From: Puccinia triticina
Taxonomy: Eukaryota; Basidiomycota; Pucciniomycetes; Pucciniales; Pucciniaceae
DNA: 64,000 bases
Direction: 5' to 3'
Assembly: GCF_026914185.1 (NCBI RefSeq)
Contig: NC_070563.1
Span: 7,874,382-7,938,381, forward strand
In this document: in pieces, positions 11,161 through 23,228 of the stretch
Numbering within the stretch: the first letter of the stretch is position 1
Layout: each line of letters starts with the position of its first letter
The notes under the pieces: model-generated
Databases searched by the model: none
What the model was told of the DNA's origin: nothing
Seen by the model: the letters and a program-made list of their open reading frames with translations, nothing else
Program-made: the position numbers and the translations under genes

Positions 11161-12206
11161 TGTTGACCCGGAGGGATGTGGAGGTCAAGCATGTACCCGT
11201 GACCTCCAATGCAAGGGACTTTGGATGAGTCAGGGGCAGCTGAGCATTTGCCTCAGGACAGTCTGTGCACCTCAGACCAAGCTTTCTGTACCTCAGTCTA
11301 GTGCATTTTGCATAGAGATTGTCATTTGGCACCTGTTGGGGGGTACCTGTCACACTTCAAACCATGCTATCCACACAACCAGGCACCAGCAATGCAGGCA
11401 GAGGGTGCAATAATCCTCAAGGTTAAGTCCTGGAACCTTCACCTGCTTGGCTGGTGGCTAAAAGTGTGCAGCGCTTTTTCTGAAGTGTGGCAGGTACCCC
11501 CCAACAGGTGCCAAATGACAATCTCTAATTTTGCACTATGGACTTAAGCTGAGGAAATTCCAAACTTTTCAGGGTGTACCACCTGGGATTCATTTGTATG
11601 GGCCTGGTCTCAACTAGGAATGAACTCAGGTATGCTGCATGTCAACTGACAGAACTTTCTTGAGTTTCTTTCATAGTGAACCTGGTATGGCTGCAGCCAT
11701 TCGAGGGAAAAATTGCAACCTGAACAATACGGGGTATCAAATATAAGAAATCAACAATTAGAAACCAGTCAATTAGCCAATTCATAGGTTGGGATGTGGA
11801 CCATTAGAGATTTACAGGTTGGGAGCTGGACCATTTTAGAGATAGTCATATGTTACCCGCGGCGGGTACCTAGTACTGCTTGGCAGGTACCCCTTGCACC
11901 TGCGCAGCAGTGCCAGGTGGGGTGCTAGGTACTGGGTTTTGGCCGGAAAGCAGTGTGGTACCCAGGTGCCGCCTACAAGTACCTCCCACACCCCGGGGGA
12001 TTGAGGGCCTTGACCCGGTAGATCAAGCTTGGCAAAGGTCTCCCAGCAAGCTGGGAGAATTCCTCTTGGCATATCCAGCTTGCCAGTGGACTCCTCCTGG
12101 GGAGCTGGATACATATATTGTATCCAGCTTGCAGCCGCCAAGGAACCTCTTGGTGAGCTGGAGGGGAGTCCCCTTGGCGAGCTGGATAAATATGTATCCA
12201 GCTTGC
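11161..12206. other. repeat-like intergenic DNA, no gene seen
   Basis: No supported gene. A GGTACCCCCCAACAGGTGCC block near 11489 is the inverse of one near 11330, an inverted repeat of ~40 bp including GACAATCTCTA. From 11840 the sequence is dominated by GGGTACC and CCAGCTTGC/GAGCTGGATA motifs that continue after the LTR at 13088. Confidence 0.45.
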
Positions 12207-13087
12207 TGTAAGACTCAAAAGTGGTTGCAAAACCCTTTTGCTGAATAGAGAAGGGGATGATGGAGGTGCAAACTCTGCCCTTCTATACTATCAGATAACA
12301 AGACCCATCAAGCTAAGCTTGGAAAGTTTTAATCAAGTGATAGTTCTGGTCTAGTTCCAGATGAAGTTTGTTTGATGACAGGTATGTGAGAGTTGAGAGT
12401 GAGTTCAGTGGTTATTTGCAAATATGAGGGTTGTGGTGATGTATGGATGTGATGGTAAGTGTGAAGGTGGTATGTAAATAACTGGGGAATACTGAGCTGA
12501 GGGAAAAACAACTGGGTGAGAAAGCTCCTTATATAGACAAATGTGAGGGATTTTAGCTACAAGGGGAACCCTGGACAAGGGATTTTAGCTGGTGGTCTGC
12601 GTACAAGTGGTGTCAGAAGATACTAAATATAGGCAAAAAGTGGGGTGAGAAATGAGAGATGATGTAATACTAATGCAAGGAGTGCAGAAATGGGGTCAGA
12701 AGACTGCATGCAGCTGCAAGGGGTGCATAAATGAAGTGGGACAATGTCAAATACAGGGAAAATGGGGTGCAACCCCTGCATATGCAGTGTAGATAAGAGG
12801 GATAGAAAAGAGTATCTGTTTGGATGGGGCTTGGTAAATGTATACTTGGGAACAGGGGTTTTGAGGGTTGTGAAATGTTGATAACTGGGGTTGGACGTGT
12901 GATAGGTGTCCATGAGGGTGTAACTTCCAATCCAGAGGGGTTCCAGTGATGCTTCCGGTGGGGACTAGGGGTGAAATTGGCCGTAGAGTCCATTTATGAG
13001 CTCTTTTTGATGGTATCTTGAGGTGTAATGTGAGTAAATATGTAGTATACAAGTCACTTTTGATTTTTCACTTTTCCGTATACCACA
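12207..13087 (-). mobile_element. solo LTR (881 bp, TSD TTGC)
   Basis: Read on the minus strand it runs TGTGGTATACGG...GAGTCTTACA and is flanked by TTGC (12203-12206 and 13088-13091). It is a clear homologue of the + strand LTR at 48101-49283: shared TATA region (TCTATATAAGGAGC), the CCCTCACATTTG block and the terminal CTTTTGAGTCTTACA. No internal domains remain. The insertion sits in a CCAGCTTGC repeat. Confidence 0.85.
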
Positions 13088-13703
13088 TTGCCAAGAGGAA
13101 TCTTCAAAGGGAGCTGGATGTGTCCAGCTTGCCATGAGACCTCCCTAGCCCAGCGGATATTGTGTATCCATCTTGGCAAGGGATGTCCACCCAGCAAGCT
13201 GGACACATATCCAGCTTGCTGGGTGGACTTGCTTCTTTGACCAGTGTGGTGGACGGCATGGTACAGGCAACTTCCCAGTTCAAATCAGGGTGCGGTGCAC
13301 AGAATGAATGCAAGATGTCAAGGGACGGCGGCACTTGCATCCTCAAGATATTTCAGGATTTCTTTTTTTCCTTCTATTTCTTCCTCATTATTATTTTTCC
13401 CTATGTTTGTTCACTTCTCTTCAATTTCCTCATCCTGGATCTTTTGTTTCATTTTCTTTGTTGCGCGTTTTTGATTGGTTCAGTTTGGAGGCTTATAATC
13501 AGATGATAAATATAATCATGTGGGTATCAGAGAGTGAATATAGAATCTTGCTGGAGCTTGGCTTGGAATCACTTCAACACCACAATCCCTCAAAAAAACA
13601 GGAACTGAAGAAAAGTAGATTGGAATTTGATTTAATTTGGGAAGAGGGATGACCTTGTAACATGTTTATAGCTTACTTGACCACAGGCTCATCTATGGTC
13701 ATA
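13088..13703. other. intergenic DNA, no gene seen
   Basis: Continues the CCAGCTTG motif region to about 13250, then a T-rich pyrimidine tract (13350-13480) resembling 22250-22450. Both follow a 'CCTCAAGATATTTCAGGAT'-like phrase, suggesting copies of one old repeat. Confidence 0.4.
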
Positions 13704-13887
13704 CAGTGACCCCGCCATGTAAGCATCCACGATGTAAGCATAATCACGATGTAAGCATAGTGTAAATGTAGATTTCCCACAACCATCCTCTTGGCTTTGC
13801 TGGGATTTTACCTCAATAAGAAGTATACCGTGATGTAAGCATAGGATTTTTGTCCACCATTCTTATGCTTACATGGCGGGGTCACTG
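13704..13887. mobile_element. Tc1/mariner-type MITE (184 bp, TA target)
   Basis: Near-perfect inverted ends: CAGTGACCCCGCCATGTAAG at 13704 and its complement ending at 13887, flanked by TA on both sides. A CAGT start plus a TA duplication is the signature of the Tc1/mariner/pogo group. Internal ACGATGTAAGCATA repeats; no coding capacity. Confidence 0.88.
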
Positions 13888-14331
13888 TATTGAGATTGAA
13901 CAGACCTCCTGCAAATAAAATGATGATGGACCAAGGGTAAAACTCACATCAGGAGGAGTCACTCATGAGTTCAGACTGGAATACAAATAAATTCAGTAAA
14001 CTTCTCCTGCAGACCTCAGGATGACTTGAGCATGAGATAAGCATGAGTTGCAGTTGAAATCAGTACTGGAATTGGACTGAAATCAGACAACTCCAACAAC
14101 CAAAGTACAGTCTGGCACTCTCTGGAGAGTGCAACCATCCCCCCCCTGGTGCTAAAACCTGCACAAGAAACAAATTCAAGGGGATTCAATTTGGTTGATT
14201 CATGTCACCTGCCTCCTACTGCCCTAAAGCTTTCCTGGTACTCTACCCCAAGAACTTGGAATATACATTTTTCAGTTGTGCAGATTTAAAATTGCATTTT
14301 TTTCAATTTGAGAAACCTTAATTTACCCCAA
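13888..14331. other. intergenic DNA, no gene seen
   Basis: Unremarkable AT-rich sequence between the MITE and the foldback element; no motif stands out. Confidence 0.35.
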
Positions 14332-14639
14332 TAAATTTGGGGGGTTGAGAAATCAACTCCCACAAATTAAAAAATCGACTCCCAAACACAATTTACGTCG
14401 CACGGACCGCCTCGGGATGTCTTTCCCCGTTTTGGGAGTTGGAATTGTAATTCCGCAATCCCAAACAGGAGCCGGGATTTTAATTTTACAAAAAATCCCA
14501 GAAAATAGAGAAATATTTATATCTCCTCACTGGAGCACCCAAACGCTCCCAAAATTTTACAGCAATCTAGATACACTGTCTAGAAAATATTTTGAGATTT
14601 ACAGCAGTAGAAACCATCATGAAGGCCTTGTGGAACAGG

Positions 14640-15260
14640 GGGGTTAATTTGGCGGATTTCCTACTAAGGCAAACCCCCAAAACCTTATCTATGGTGCTCC
14701 AAATGGTCCCAATTTTCTTCTGCCACAAGAATAAACTCTTTGAAACATATTCTGAGCTTCACGGCATTATCACACCTCAGGGAAACCTTGTGTAGCTGGG
14801 GGCTGATTTGGCGGATTTCCTACTAAGGCAAACCCCCAAAACATTATCTAAGGTGCTCCAAATGGCCCCAATTTTTTTCTGCAACAGGAATACACTCTTT
14901 CAAAGATATTGTGAGCTTCACAGAATTAGCACACATCAGGGACACCTTGTGTAGCCGGGGGGTGATTTGGCGGAATTCCTACTAAGGCAAACCCCCAAAA
15001 CCTTATCTACAGTGCTCCAAACAGCCCCAAATTTTTTCTGCCAGCAAAATACAATCTTTGAAACATATGTTAAGCTTCGCGGCATTAGCACTCCTCAGGG
15101 AGACCCTGTGTAGCCGGGGGGCCGATTTGGCGGATTTGGCCTACTAAGGCAAACCCCCAAAACGTTATCTATGGTGCTCCAAACGGCCCCAATTTTTTCT
15201 GCCATAAGAATACACTCTCTAGAAAATATTTCAAGCTCCAAGGAGGTATTACACATCAGG
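14640..15260 (+). repeat. ~160 bp tandem repeats, left arm of the foldback element
   Basis: Four units with GGCGGATTTCCTACTAAGGC, CCCCAAAACCTTATCTA and TGAGCTTCACGGCATTA landmarks. The inverse set lies at 21090-21540. Confidence 0.85.
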
Positions 15261-15263
15261 AAC

Positions 15264-15482
15264 ACCTTCTATTGACCGTGGTGTAGCGTAGCGCAGCGCA
15301 GATGCGCTATTTTTTAGCGTAGCGTTAGCGCAATTGCGCGCATCTGCGCTAAAGTTACGTGCACAGGGTGAAAAGCAATTTCAGCTTTTAGCGTAGCGTT
15401 AGGGAAGATACGCGCAATTGCACTAACGCTACGCTAAAAAATAGTGCATTTGCGCTGCGCTACACTACACCACGGTCAATAG
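15264..15482. repeat. palindromic core of the foldback element
   Basis: CTATTGACCGTGGTGTAGCG at the left is matched by its complement at the right (CACCACGGTCAATAG). The centre is filled with TAGCGTAGCG/GCGCAATTGCGC motifs. The palindrome continues outward through GGAACACC/GGTGTTCC into the arms. Confidence 0.8.
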
Positions 15483-17375
15483 AAGGTGTTCCTGATGTGT
15501 AATACCAATGGTGTATCCGCTGCGCTGCGTTTAGCGTAGCGCAGCGAGTAGCGCAGCGGTTTTTTGGGTCGCTGCGCTAATCGCTACGCGCAGCGGGTGG
15601 AGCGCTACGCTACTCGCTTTTTGATTTCCCGGTAAAAAATTTAGTATTGTAGCGCGCTACATCAGCGGTCATGTAGCGATGAACCGCTGATTTTCAGCAG
15701 TAGCGCAGCGGAATTCCGCTGCAATAGCGGGTAGCGCAGCGGAGTAGCGCCGCTTTTCTACATACAAGGGGGACAAAAAACCCGGGAAAAAGTAGGGGAC
15801 TAGATGGATGGAAGGAGTAGAAAAAATGAAGATGGAAGAAAGATAGTAGAAAAAATGATGACAGAGAGGTTACCAGATCCAATAGCTTACTTGGGTGGAT
15901 TACTTGCTTGTTTTTTTTTTGATGGTTTTTGTTTTGGATTTGGTCTGTACTTATCAAATTTTGGGTGCTTCTTTGCAGCGTCAATGACTTGTTGGCAGTC
16001 CTCGAAGGGTCCACCTATCCTGACACCGTCACGTAGCCACATGTGGCTGTTGATACAACGTTCAATCGTTCGTATTGCAAGGCCCGATCGTTCCAACGAA
16101 CATATTCTTGCCGCTGCTGAGAACGTACGCTCCACACTGGCTGAGCTGGCTGGGGTTGAAAGATAATCCCTGGCGAGTGATGCCATGACCGGGAAATCCT
16201 TGCAATGAATCTTCAAGGGGAAGCAGAATGAGTTGGAAAATAAATGGAAACTCAAGAGTAAGATCGAAAGGGACTGACCTTCCACCATCCAAGCAGATCT
16301 CCCTTTTTGTCCATTGGGAAGTCGCCTTTATTGTAACGGTCAAGCTCGGTGTTCTGATCCACCTCGGCGGTTTTATTAACTTGTGGATAAAAGTTGAACT
16401 CGTCGCTATCGGATTCGGGTTCAGAATTGTCTTCAGATGGGTCGCCATTTGTGCATTGAGATTGTTTTGGCGAGGACTCTTCCGGCTCGAGTGACTTGAG
16501 GAGAGCCTTGCGATTGTCGAAGAAAGTCTGAACTAGTTTTCTGATACGTTTCACGTGTGGCTGGAACATTTTAGAGAAAAGTTGCATGCGCCATGCCGGA
16601 TGCAAGAAGGTGGCCATGATAACAGTGTTGCAGTTGAGAGCATGTGTCAGATATTTTCTTGTTACGTCAAGCATGGGATCGAACATTGGCTCCAATGGAC
16701 TCGAAGTCGCACTTGCTTTTTCCTGTCGTTTTTCCAGATTGTCGATGACCCGGACATACTCATACAGCACCATTGCCAGTTTTGGACCATCACCTTCCAT
16801 CCGCTTAGTCATATCAAGAAAATCCTACATATTGAGATTTATAAAGTTCAATATAGGGCCGGGCCCGAGTTAGTCATGAAATTCAAAAGAATCTGACCTT
16901 CAACACATTGTTCAAGCAGTGAACATCCTCCCACTCCGATGGGCGTAATTCGTATGACTTGAAAAAGTGTTTTTCAGCTGATTTACCAACATACAAGTCC
17001 GACTCATTCTCAAGCAACTGTTTGATGACCTGTGTTTCAAAATATAGGATGTTTAGCTTTGGTAATAGTAAATTTGAAATAATAAATAAGAAAAAAGTAC
17101 CCTTCGCCCCTCGTAAGCACGCTGTCTGCTTTCATATGCAATATTCCATCTGATACCATAACCGGCAATGAGTCCGCGTCCGTCGTAATCAAGCTTTTTG
17201 GCCCAAAGTTTCCACTTGGCTTGCTTTTGCGGGGATGAAGCAATCCAGCGACAGATATAGTCAATCTATATCAATGAGAATTCAGATGATTCTCTCAGAT
17301 GTTTATATCTTTGGGACAGAATTCAAACACCTGACTAACCTTCTTTAGGGTGAAACCAATGCCGCTATCCTCATT

Positions 17376-18722
17376 GCATTCACCATTGTATGGAAGCCAA
17401 GGGACGACACCAATCGCGCCATTGCGCCATTGTGCCAAATCACTGTGTTGCGAGTCGCAACACAGTGATTTTGGGGGATCAGTCGCAACTTGCGACTGAT
17501 CCCCCAGAAAATCTCCCACACTATGTGCACATCACCCCCTAGAAAAACATCCAGAAGGAACAATACATCACTTGTATCAATACATCGCGTGTATTAATAC
17601 AGGTGTATTAATACAGGTGTATCGATACATCGCGTGTATCGACACATCGGTACACTGATACATTTGTATCGCTACCATACGTATTGGCATATCGGTACAT
17701 CAATACATATGTATTGGTAATTCAATACATCCATACATTTGTATCAGGAATTCAATACAGATGTATTGGTACATTGATACAGATGTATTGGTAAGTCGAT
17801 ACAGATGTATCAATACATAACTATTGCTAAATCGATAGAGATGTATCGGGAACTATCGCTCCATCAATACAGACGTATCGGCAACTCGATACATCTGTAT
17901 CAATGTAGCGATACTTGTGTATTGAGGTATTGATTTGCGCTGGAACCCGTACCCGAGGCACCGGGGCATACCCGCGGGACGGGGTTTTGGGATGACTCCT
18001 GCGGTGCACGTTCCCGCAGGGCAGTGCCGCCCCGCGGGAGTATGGAGCTTGCGTGAATTGTATGATTATCCTATTGTATCCCGCGGGAAGGTGTATCGTA
18101 TCCCACAGGGAGGTGTGTTGTATCCCCCGGGGGCCACAGGTCAGCGGGGTACATATACCCGTATCCCGCGGGTTGGCAGGTATCCATGTCCCGGAAGGCC
18201 CCAAGGGGTATCCCCAAGTCGGTACCCGCGGGCGGGTATACCTGCTGGGATTTTGACAGGCGGGAATAAATCCGCCCCGTACCCCGCGGGTTCCAGCTCT
18301 AAATTATTCGATATCGATGTATCGATGCATCTGTATCAATGTACCAATACATCTGTGTGCCAATACATCTGTATCGAATTACCGATACAAAAGTATGGAT
18401 GTATCAAATTACCAATACATATGTATTGATGTACCAATATGCCAATACGTATGATAGCGATACAAATGTATCAGTGTACCAATGTATCAATACACGCGAT
18501 GTATCGATACACCTGTATCAATACACCTGTATTGATACAAGTGATGTATCATTCCTTCTGGATGTTTTTCTAGGGGGTGATGTGCACATAGTGTGGGAGA
18601 TTTTCTGGGGGATCAGTCGCAAGTTGCGACTGATCCCCCAAAATCACTGTGTTGCAACTCGCAACACAGTGATTTGGCGCAATGGCGCGATTGGTGTTGT
18701 CCCTCGGCTTCCGTACCATCGT
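17376..18722. mobile_element. foldback element nested in the hAT transposase
   Basis: Two long inverted arms: AAATCACTGTGTTGCGAGTC...CACCCCCTAGAAAAACATCC near 17436-17560 and the inverse near 18560-18680. Each arm contains smaller self-complementary palindromes and then ~350 or ~250 bp of GTATCGATACA/AATACATCTGTATCG simple-sequence DNA. Matching extends outward about 40 bp into GGCGCAATGGCGCGATTGGT on both sides. No coding region; the exact outer ends and duplication could not be fixed. Confidence 0.75.
17939..18297. mobile_element. GC-rich MITE-like insert at the centre of the foldback
   Basis: It begins GCTGGAACCCG and ends with the complement CGGGTTCCAGC, is rich in CCCGCGGG/GTATCCC motifs, and differs sharply in composition from the AT-rich arms on either side. 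It looks like a separate small element dropped into the loop of the foldback. No coding capacity and no convincing duplication. Confidence 0.6.
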
Positions 18723-21089
18723 CATCATCTCTGGTATGGTCTTCCCAGCCCGGTTCTGGTATGTCTTTCTCTGCATTGTCAGGATCGACATTGAAGCTTG
18801 GCTTTAAACTGATCGCTTCCACTGCGTCTACAATCAAATTGTCCTCTGTTGGTTCCGTTACCTCAATGATTGTATCCAAAATCGGGAAGTAGATGTCTGA
18901 TTTTTCTGGTCAGACCATTGTTTTTGAGATTTTGAGAGCCTTCAAACCCGCACCCAAAATTAGGGCAATGACGTGGCAGATGCAGCGGTGGTGGTTATTG
19001 GCGACTTCCCAGGAAGTTGAATCATGATCTGCAAAGATCTTCGCCACGCCCTTCGCCATGGTAAAGTTGTTGCTGCCCGAGTCAGTAGTCTGTGAGATAA
19101 TGTAATGTTTCAAGGTACTGGTTAGCTCATTAAAAAACTTGAGCAACATACAAAATAACTCAAAATTACTTATCTTATTGTGTAGCCCATGTTTGATCAA
19201 GATGTTGGCAAAGGGATCCACAAGATATTTCCCGTTATGATGCCAGGAGACGTACTTGAGGGAAAGATGTCGACAGATGTATTTCCATTCAGGGGATATG
19301 TAACAGACGGTTAAGCCGATGTACGCCTTGTGACTACCCTTAGTAGTCCAAACATCAGAGACAACCAAAATTTGCGAGTCGGAATCCTAGAAGACAAGCG
19401 GTAGGATGACAAAGTATCAGGTCAATGTATTAACACCGGTATGATGATGAGGATGAGAGAGATTACCTTGATTGCTTTGATAAACTGGTTGCGCTGTTCA
19501 ATGTAGAGTAGATGAGCTTGCCAGGCAGCCCACCCCCAAGATAGAAGTTGTGAGGAATTGATAGCGTAGTCGAAGCATACCCGGAGGAGGAAGTCCTCAA
19601 TACGTAACCAAGGAAGAGATTGGCGCACAATCCATATGACTAGAAGCTTGTTGAGGGTTTGATTATCAAAACAACCTTTCGTCAAATAGCTGATGAGAGT
19701 CCCCGATCCCAATCCTGATCCGGATGACACGTCATTCGCCTTTGCTGCAATTGCCTCCACTGCGGTCAAGGGAAGGTTGGCTCCATCATCAATGGCTTTT
19801 GCGCGTCCACGACAAGCTGCCCGTATCGCACCCTTGATGCTTGCACCGTCTCAATGGGTTTTGAGGTTGCAGTAGGAGCCGTTGTTGGCTTTAAATTCTT
19901 TATCGCACTATTGACATGCATATGATGTGTTGTTTGGATCCTATGCGGAAATGAGGTTAGTCTGACTGCAAGTCTCTGTAATGTATCATATTCAAAGGAA
20001 ATAGCACCGGAGGGAGTATCTGACCTGCTTTGGACCTTCGCCTGGTATGTAAAAGTAGAGCCTCACGTGATCGAAACCGTCCCGGTCTTGGTCAGGATTC
20101 TTTTTGGTCTTACGAGAATGATCGACAGCTTTCTGGTTGTCCTCATCAGAGTCTTGCGTGGTATTGACGTGGACTTCCTTGCCCCAACGATTTACCTGTT
20201 TCAAACCCAAATCAACCTGTGAGATATAAGATTAGGAAAAAATAACAGATTAGGAGCAATCTGATAGTATCAACAGGCCACGGTGACAAGGCAATCTTAA
20301 AAACAGACTAACCTTTTCATTGCAGGCTGATTGATTGGGTTCTTCATCCAGATCGGGAATTACGGTTGTTTTGGATTTTGACTTGGCCGGTGCCGGCCCG
20401 CCGTTGGATCCCAGTGCCCGGCGAGAATTGTTTTGAGTGGGGATGAAACCAGGGCGTGTGCTGGGGGTGCGAAGGCGACTTGATTTCCGACGTATGGATT
20501 GGGTGAGATTGGGAGGGTTATCAATATCGGGGTTGTTGGGAGGGGTGGAGGGTGTATCTTCTTCCGGGTTATTCCATTTCGACCCCATGATAGGACGCTT
20601 GTGCGGCTGGAGGACGATCGGCCGGCGGGAGGACAGTTGGGCGGCTGAAAGGGCAACGGCTGGCGGAGGATCAGCGTCCGAGCGGAGATAGGAGGTCGGT
20701 GCGCTGCTAGCCGCTGCCAGCAAGCGCGCAGCCGCAGCAAAAAGGCGCTACGCAGCCGCTATCCGCTGATATAGCGGATAGCGGCCACGTAGCTGCTGCG
20801 CTGCGCGGCCGCTTTCCGCTACAGTAGCGGGTAGCGGCCGCGTAGCGGTGATTGAGCGGTTTTTTGCTATCGCTTCGCTTTTTGGCAGCGATAGCGGATG
20901 ATATTCCGCTGCGCTACCGCTTCCCCCCCGGGGAGGGTAGCGGAAAATCACTGCACGTAGCGGGTAGCGCAGCGGCGAGACCGCTGCGCTATCGCTACTT
21001 GGTCTGATCATGTAGTGATCCACCGCTACGCTACGCTATTTTGCCGCTTTTTGTAGCGTAGCGTAGCGGATACACCATTAGTAATACCT

Positions 21090-21540
21090 CCTTGGAGCTT
21101 GAAATATTTTCTAGAGAGTGTATTCTTATGGCAGAAAAAAATTTGGGGCTGTTTGGAGCACTGTAGATAAGGTTTTGGGGGTTTGCCTTAGTAGGCCAAA
21201 TCCGCCCCCCGGCTACACAGGGTCTCCCTGAGGAGTGATAATGCCGTGAAGCTTAAAATATTTTTTAAAGAGTGTATTCTTCAGGCAGAAAAAAATTGGG
21301 GCCTTTGGAGCACAGTACTGTAGATAAGGTTTTGGGGGTTTGCCTTAGTAAGAAATCCGCCAAATCAGCCCCCGGCTACACAAGGTCTCCCTGAGGTGTG
21401 CTAATGCTGTGAAGCTCAGCATATGTTTTAAAGAGTGTATTATTGTTGCATAAAGAAATTGGGGCCATTTGGAGAACCATAGGTAAGGTTTCAGGGGTTT
21501 CCCTTAGTAGGAAATCCGCCAAATTAACCCCCCTGTTCCA
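21090..21540 (-). repeat. ~160 bp tandem repeats, right arm of the foldback element
   Basis: Inverse of 14640-15260; at least three units, each containing GCCTTAGTAGGAAATCCGCC or a variant. Confidence 0.85.
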
Positions 21541-21871
21541 CAAGGCCTTCATGATGGTTTCTACTGCTGTAAATCTCAAAATATTTTCTAGACAGTGTAT
21601 CTAGATTGCTGTAAAATTTTGGGAGCGTTTGGGTGCTCCAGTGAGGAGATATAAATATTTCTCTATTTTCTGGGATTTTTTGTAAAATTAAAATCCCGGC
21701 TCCTGTTTGGGATTGTGGAATTACAATTACAACTCCCAAAACGCCCCCGGGTCAAAATGTGGTCGCAAGGACCCGGGAAAGACGTCCCAAGGCGGTCCGT
21801 GCAGCGTAAATTGCGTTTGGGAGTCAATTCTTTAATTTGTGGGAGTCAATTTCTCAACCCCCTAAATTTGG

Positions 21872-23228
21872 AGTGAACATCTGTGCACTTGAAAAAAATG
21901 AAAAAATCTCACTTGGAAAAAACATTTTTTGGAGTGGAATTGGGTTTACTCCAAACTTTTTGTAGTGCATCATGGGTACACTCCAAAAAACAGGCCCTTT
22001 TTTGGAGTGTACTTTTGTTCACTCCAACAAAATTTGGAGTAGACTATGGTTCACTCCAATGAAAGTTGGAGTGGACTATTGTTCACTCCATTTTTGGAGT
22101 GGATGTAGTAATTTTTTTGGTGTGGATTTAGCCTGCCCCTAAAATAATAAAAAATGGTACAGGCAGTGATTCACATCAAACCAACAGTGCATGGCACATA
22201 TCTAGTCCTCAAGATATTCAGCTGGCATCCTCCCAGTCTCAAGAAGTCAGTCCTCAAGATTATCAAGGTGTTTCAGGATCCCTTTTCCTTTTCCTTGTTA
22301 TTTTTTTGTTGTTGTTGTTGTTCATGTTGTTTTTGTTTTTCTTTGACTCTTGTTTCTTATTCTTTCAGTTTGCGCACGTTGGTTAGGTTCCAGATGAGGA
22401 GGGTTGGTCTTTTGTTTCTTTTTGTTTTGTCTTGTTCCTGTTTTGTCTCTTTTGTTGTGGTTGCTGTAGCACGCGCGTGTGCTCAAGGTTGTGATGAGCT
22501 GTCTCCTAGATGTCACAAACCCCTGAGTTTGAGTTCAGTTCAAACTCAGACTTTGGGGCACATGACTCCTGCACTGATCCAAGTCAGAAATTCATCAACT
22601 CTATTGCTACTGATCTTTGGCACCCTCAACAGTGCCTTCTGAGTCTATCAAAATCCTTTCCTCTTATCCCAGATCCTTTTCTTTGATCACACTCACCAGC
22701 AGTACCCCAGCTTCTTCTGAATCAACCCAACCGCCAACGTGCACTCAATGCCGTTGTGAAATACCCCCTGACCTCATTGCTACACAATCCTCAGCCGCTT
22801 ATCCAACCATCACCAGAGGGCACTGCTCATCAACTACCCCATTCCCCTCCACCAACTGACTACCACCTGGCATGGTAGGAGTTCCACATTGGCCAACCTT
22901 ACCACAGGGTTGTTGATACCACCCCTTTTGCAGTATCAAGCTCTGATTTTAGTCTACACTTATATTGATTTTTACTCCAGTCCTGACAGCAAGAGTTCAA
23001 GATTGAGAAACTCCTCATTTCTCTTGATTTGGGTCAGTTTCCATGCAGATGCCAAGGTATAATATTGCTCTTCATGAATTATTTAATCAATCATAACAAA
23101 GGTTTCAATCAGCTTTTAGAAAAACAAATCTGTACCAAATAATTAATTTCTGTTTTGACTTGTTGCATGCTGATGAGAAATTTACCTGATTTTCAGTATA
23201 AAAGTCAGGAAATTTTTGCTTTTATTTA
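21872..23228. other. repeat debris, no gene seen
   Basis: 21865-22120 is built from alternating TTTGGAGTG and CACTCCAA motifs, and similar motifs recur near 31270-31400 and 36230-36300. A (TTG)n microsatellite sits near 22305. A frame at 22154-22642 is Ser/Phe/Cys-rich with no recognisable domain and is not supported as a gene. Confidence 0.45.

Larger units (their letters stand above)
15887..20588 (-). pseudogene. hAT transposase, interrupted and decayed
   Basis: ATG at 20588 (MGSKWNN...) starts a disordered N-terminus, followed by a zinc-finger-like region (19850-19910) with a stop where the first Cys pair should be. The core region near 19300-19380 reads VSDVWTTKGSHKAYIGLT...CRHLSLKYVSWHHNGKYL, typical of hAT RNase H-like domains. 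The gene continues past the inserted foldback (17.4-18.7 kb) to WIASSPQKQAKWKLWAK (~17220), where reading frames are broken, and then the C-terminal dimerisation domain at 15900-16260 (DYLSTPASSASVERTFSAA). Several GT-AG introns fit between blocks. Stops and frameshifts make it non-functional. Confidence 0.82.
15507..21080 (-). mobile_element. hAT-superfamily DNA transposon (5.6 kb)
   Basis: The ends AATGGTGTATCCGCT (15507) and the complement of TAATGGTGTATCCGCT (ending 21080) form short imperfect inverted repeats. The flanks carry a perfect 8 bp duplication GTAATACC (15499-15506 and 21081-21088), diagnostic of hAT. About 260 and 370 bp next to the ends are packed with TAGCGCAGCG-type motifs, typical of subterminal transposase-binding sites. 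The minus-strand gene inside is a hAT transposase, itself interrupted by a foldback element. Confidence 0.9.
14340..21862. mobile_element. Mutator-related foldback element, interrupted by a hAT transposon
   Basis: Outer inverted repeats begin GGGG(G)TTGAGAAAT and share the GACTCCCA/GACGT-rich architecture of the MULE ends at 3485 and 10477. They are flanked by TAAATTTG(G) (14332-14339/40 and 21863-21870/71), an 8-9 bp duplication as expected for Mutator. Arms of about 900 bp contain the ~160 bp subterminal repeats found on the MULE right side. The arms meet in a palindromic core at 15247-15482. The hAT element (15507-21080) landed in the right arm. No gene belongs to the foldback itself, so it is a non-autonomous relative of the MULE-OTU. 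Confidence 0.85.

Noticed and set aside
17570..18540. Minus- and plus-strand frames in the GTATCGATACA simple repeats
   Set aside because: Low-complexity translation of the foldback arms, inverted on each other.
22154..22642. A 162-residue + strand frame rich in Ser, Phe and Cys
   Set aside because: Pyrimidine-rich repeat DNA also present at 13.35-13.5 kb; no domain and no splice support.
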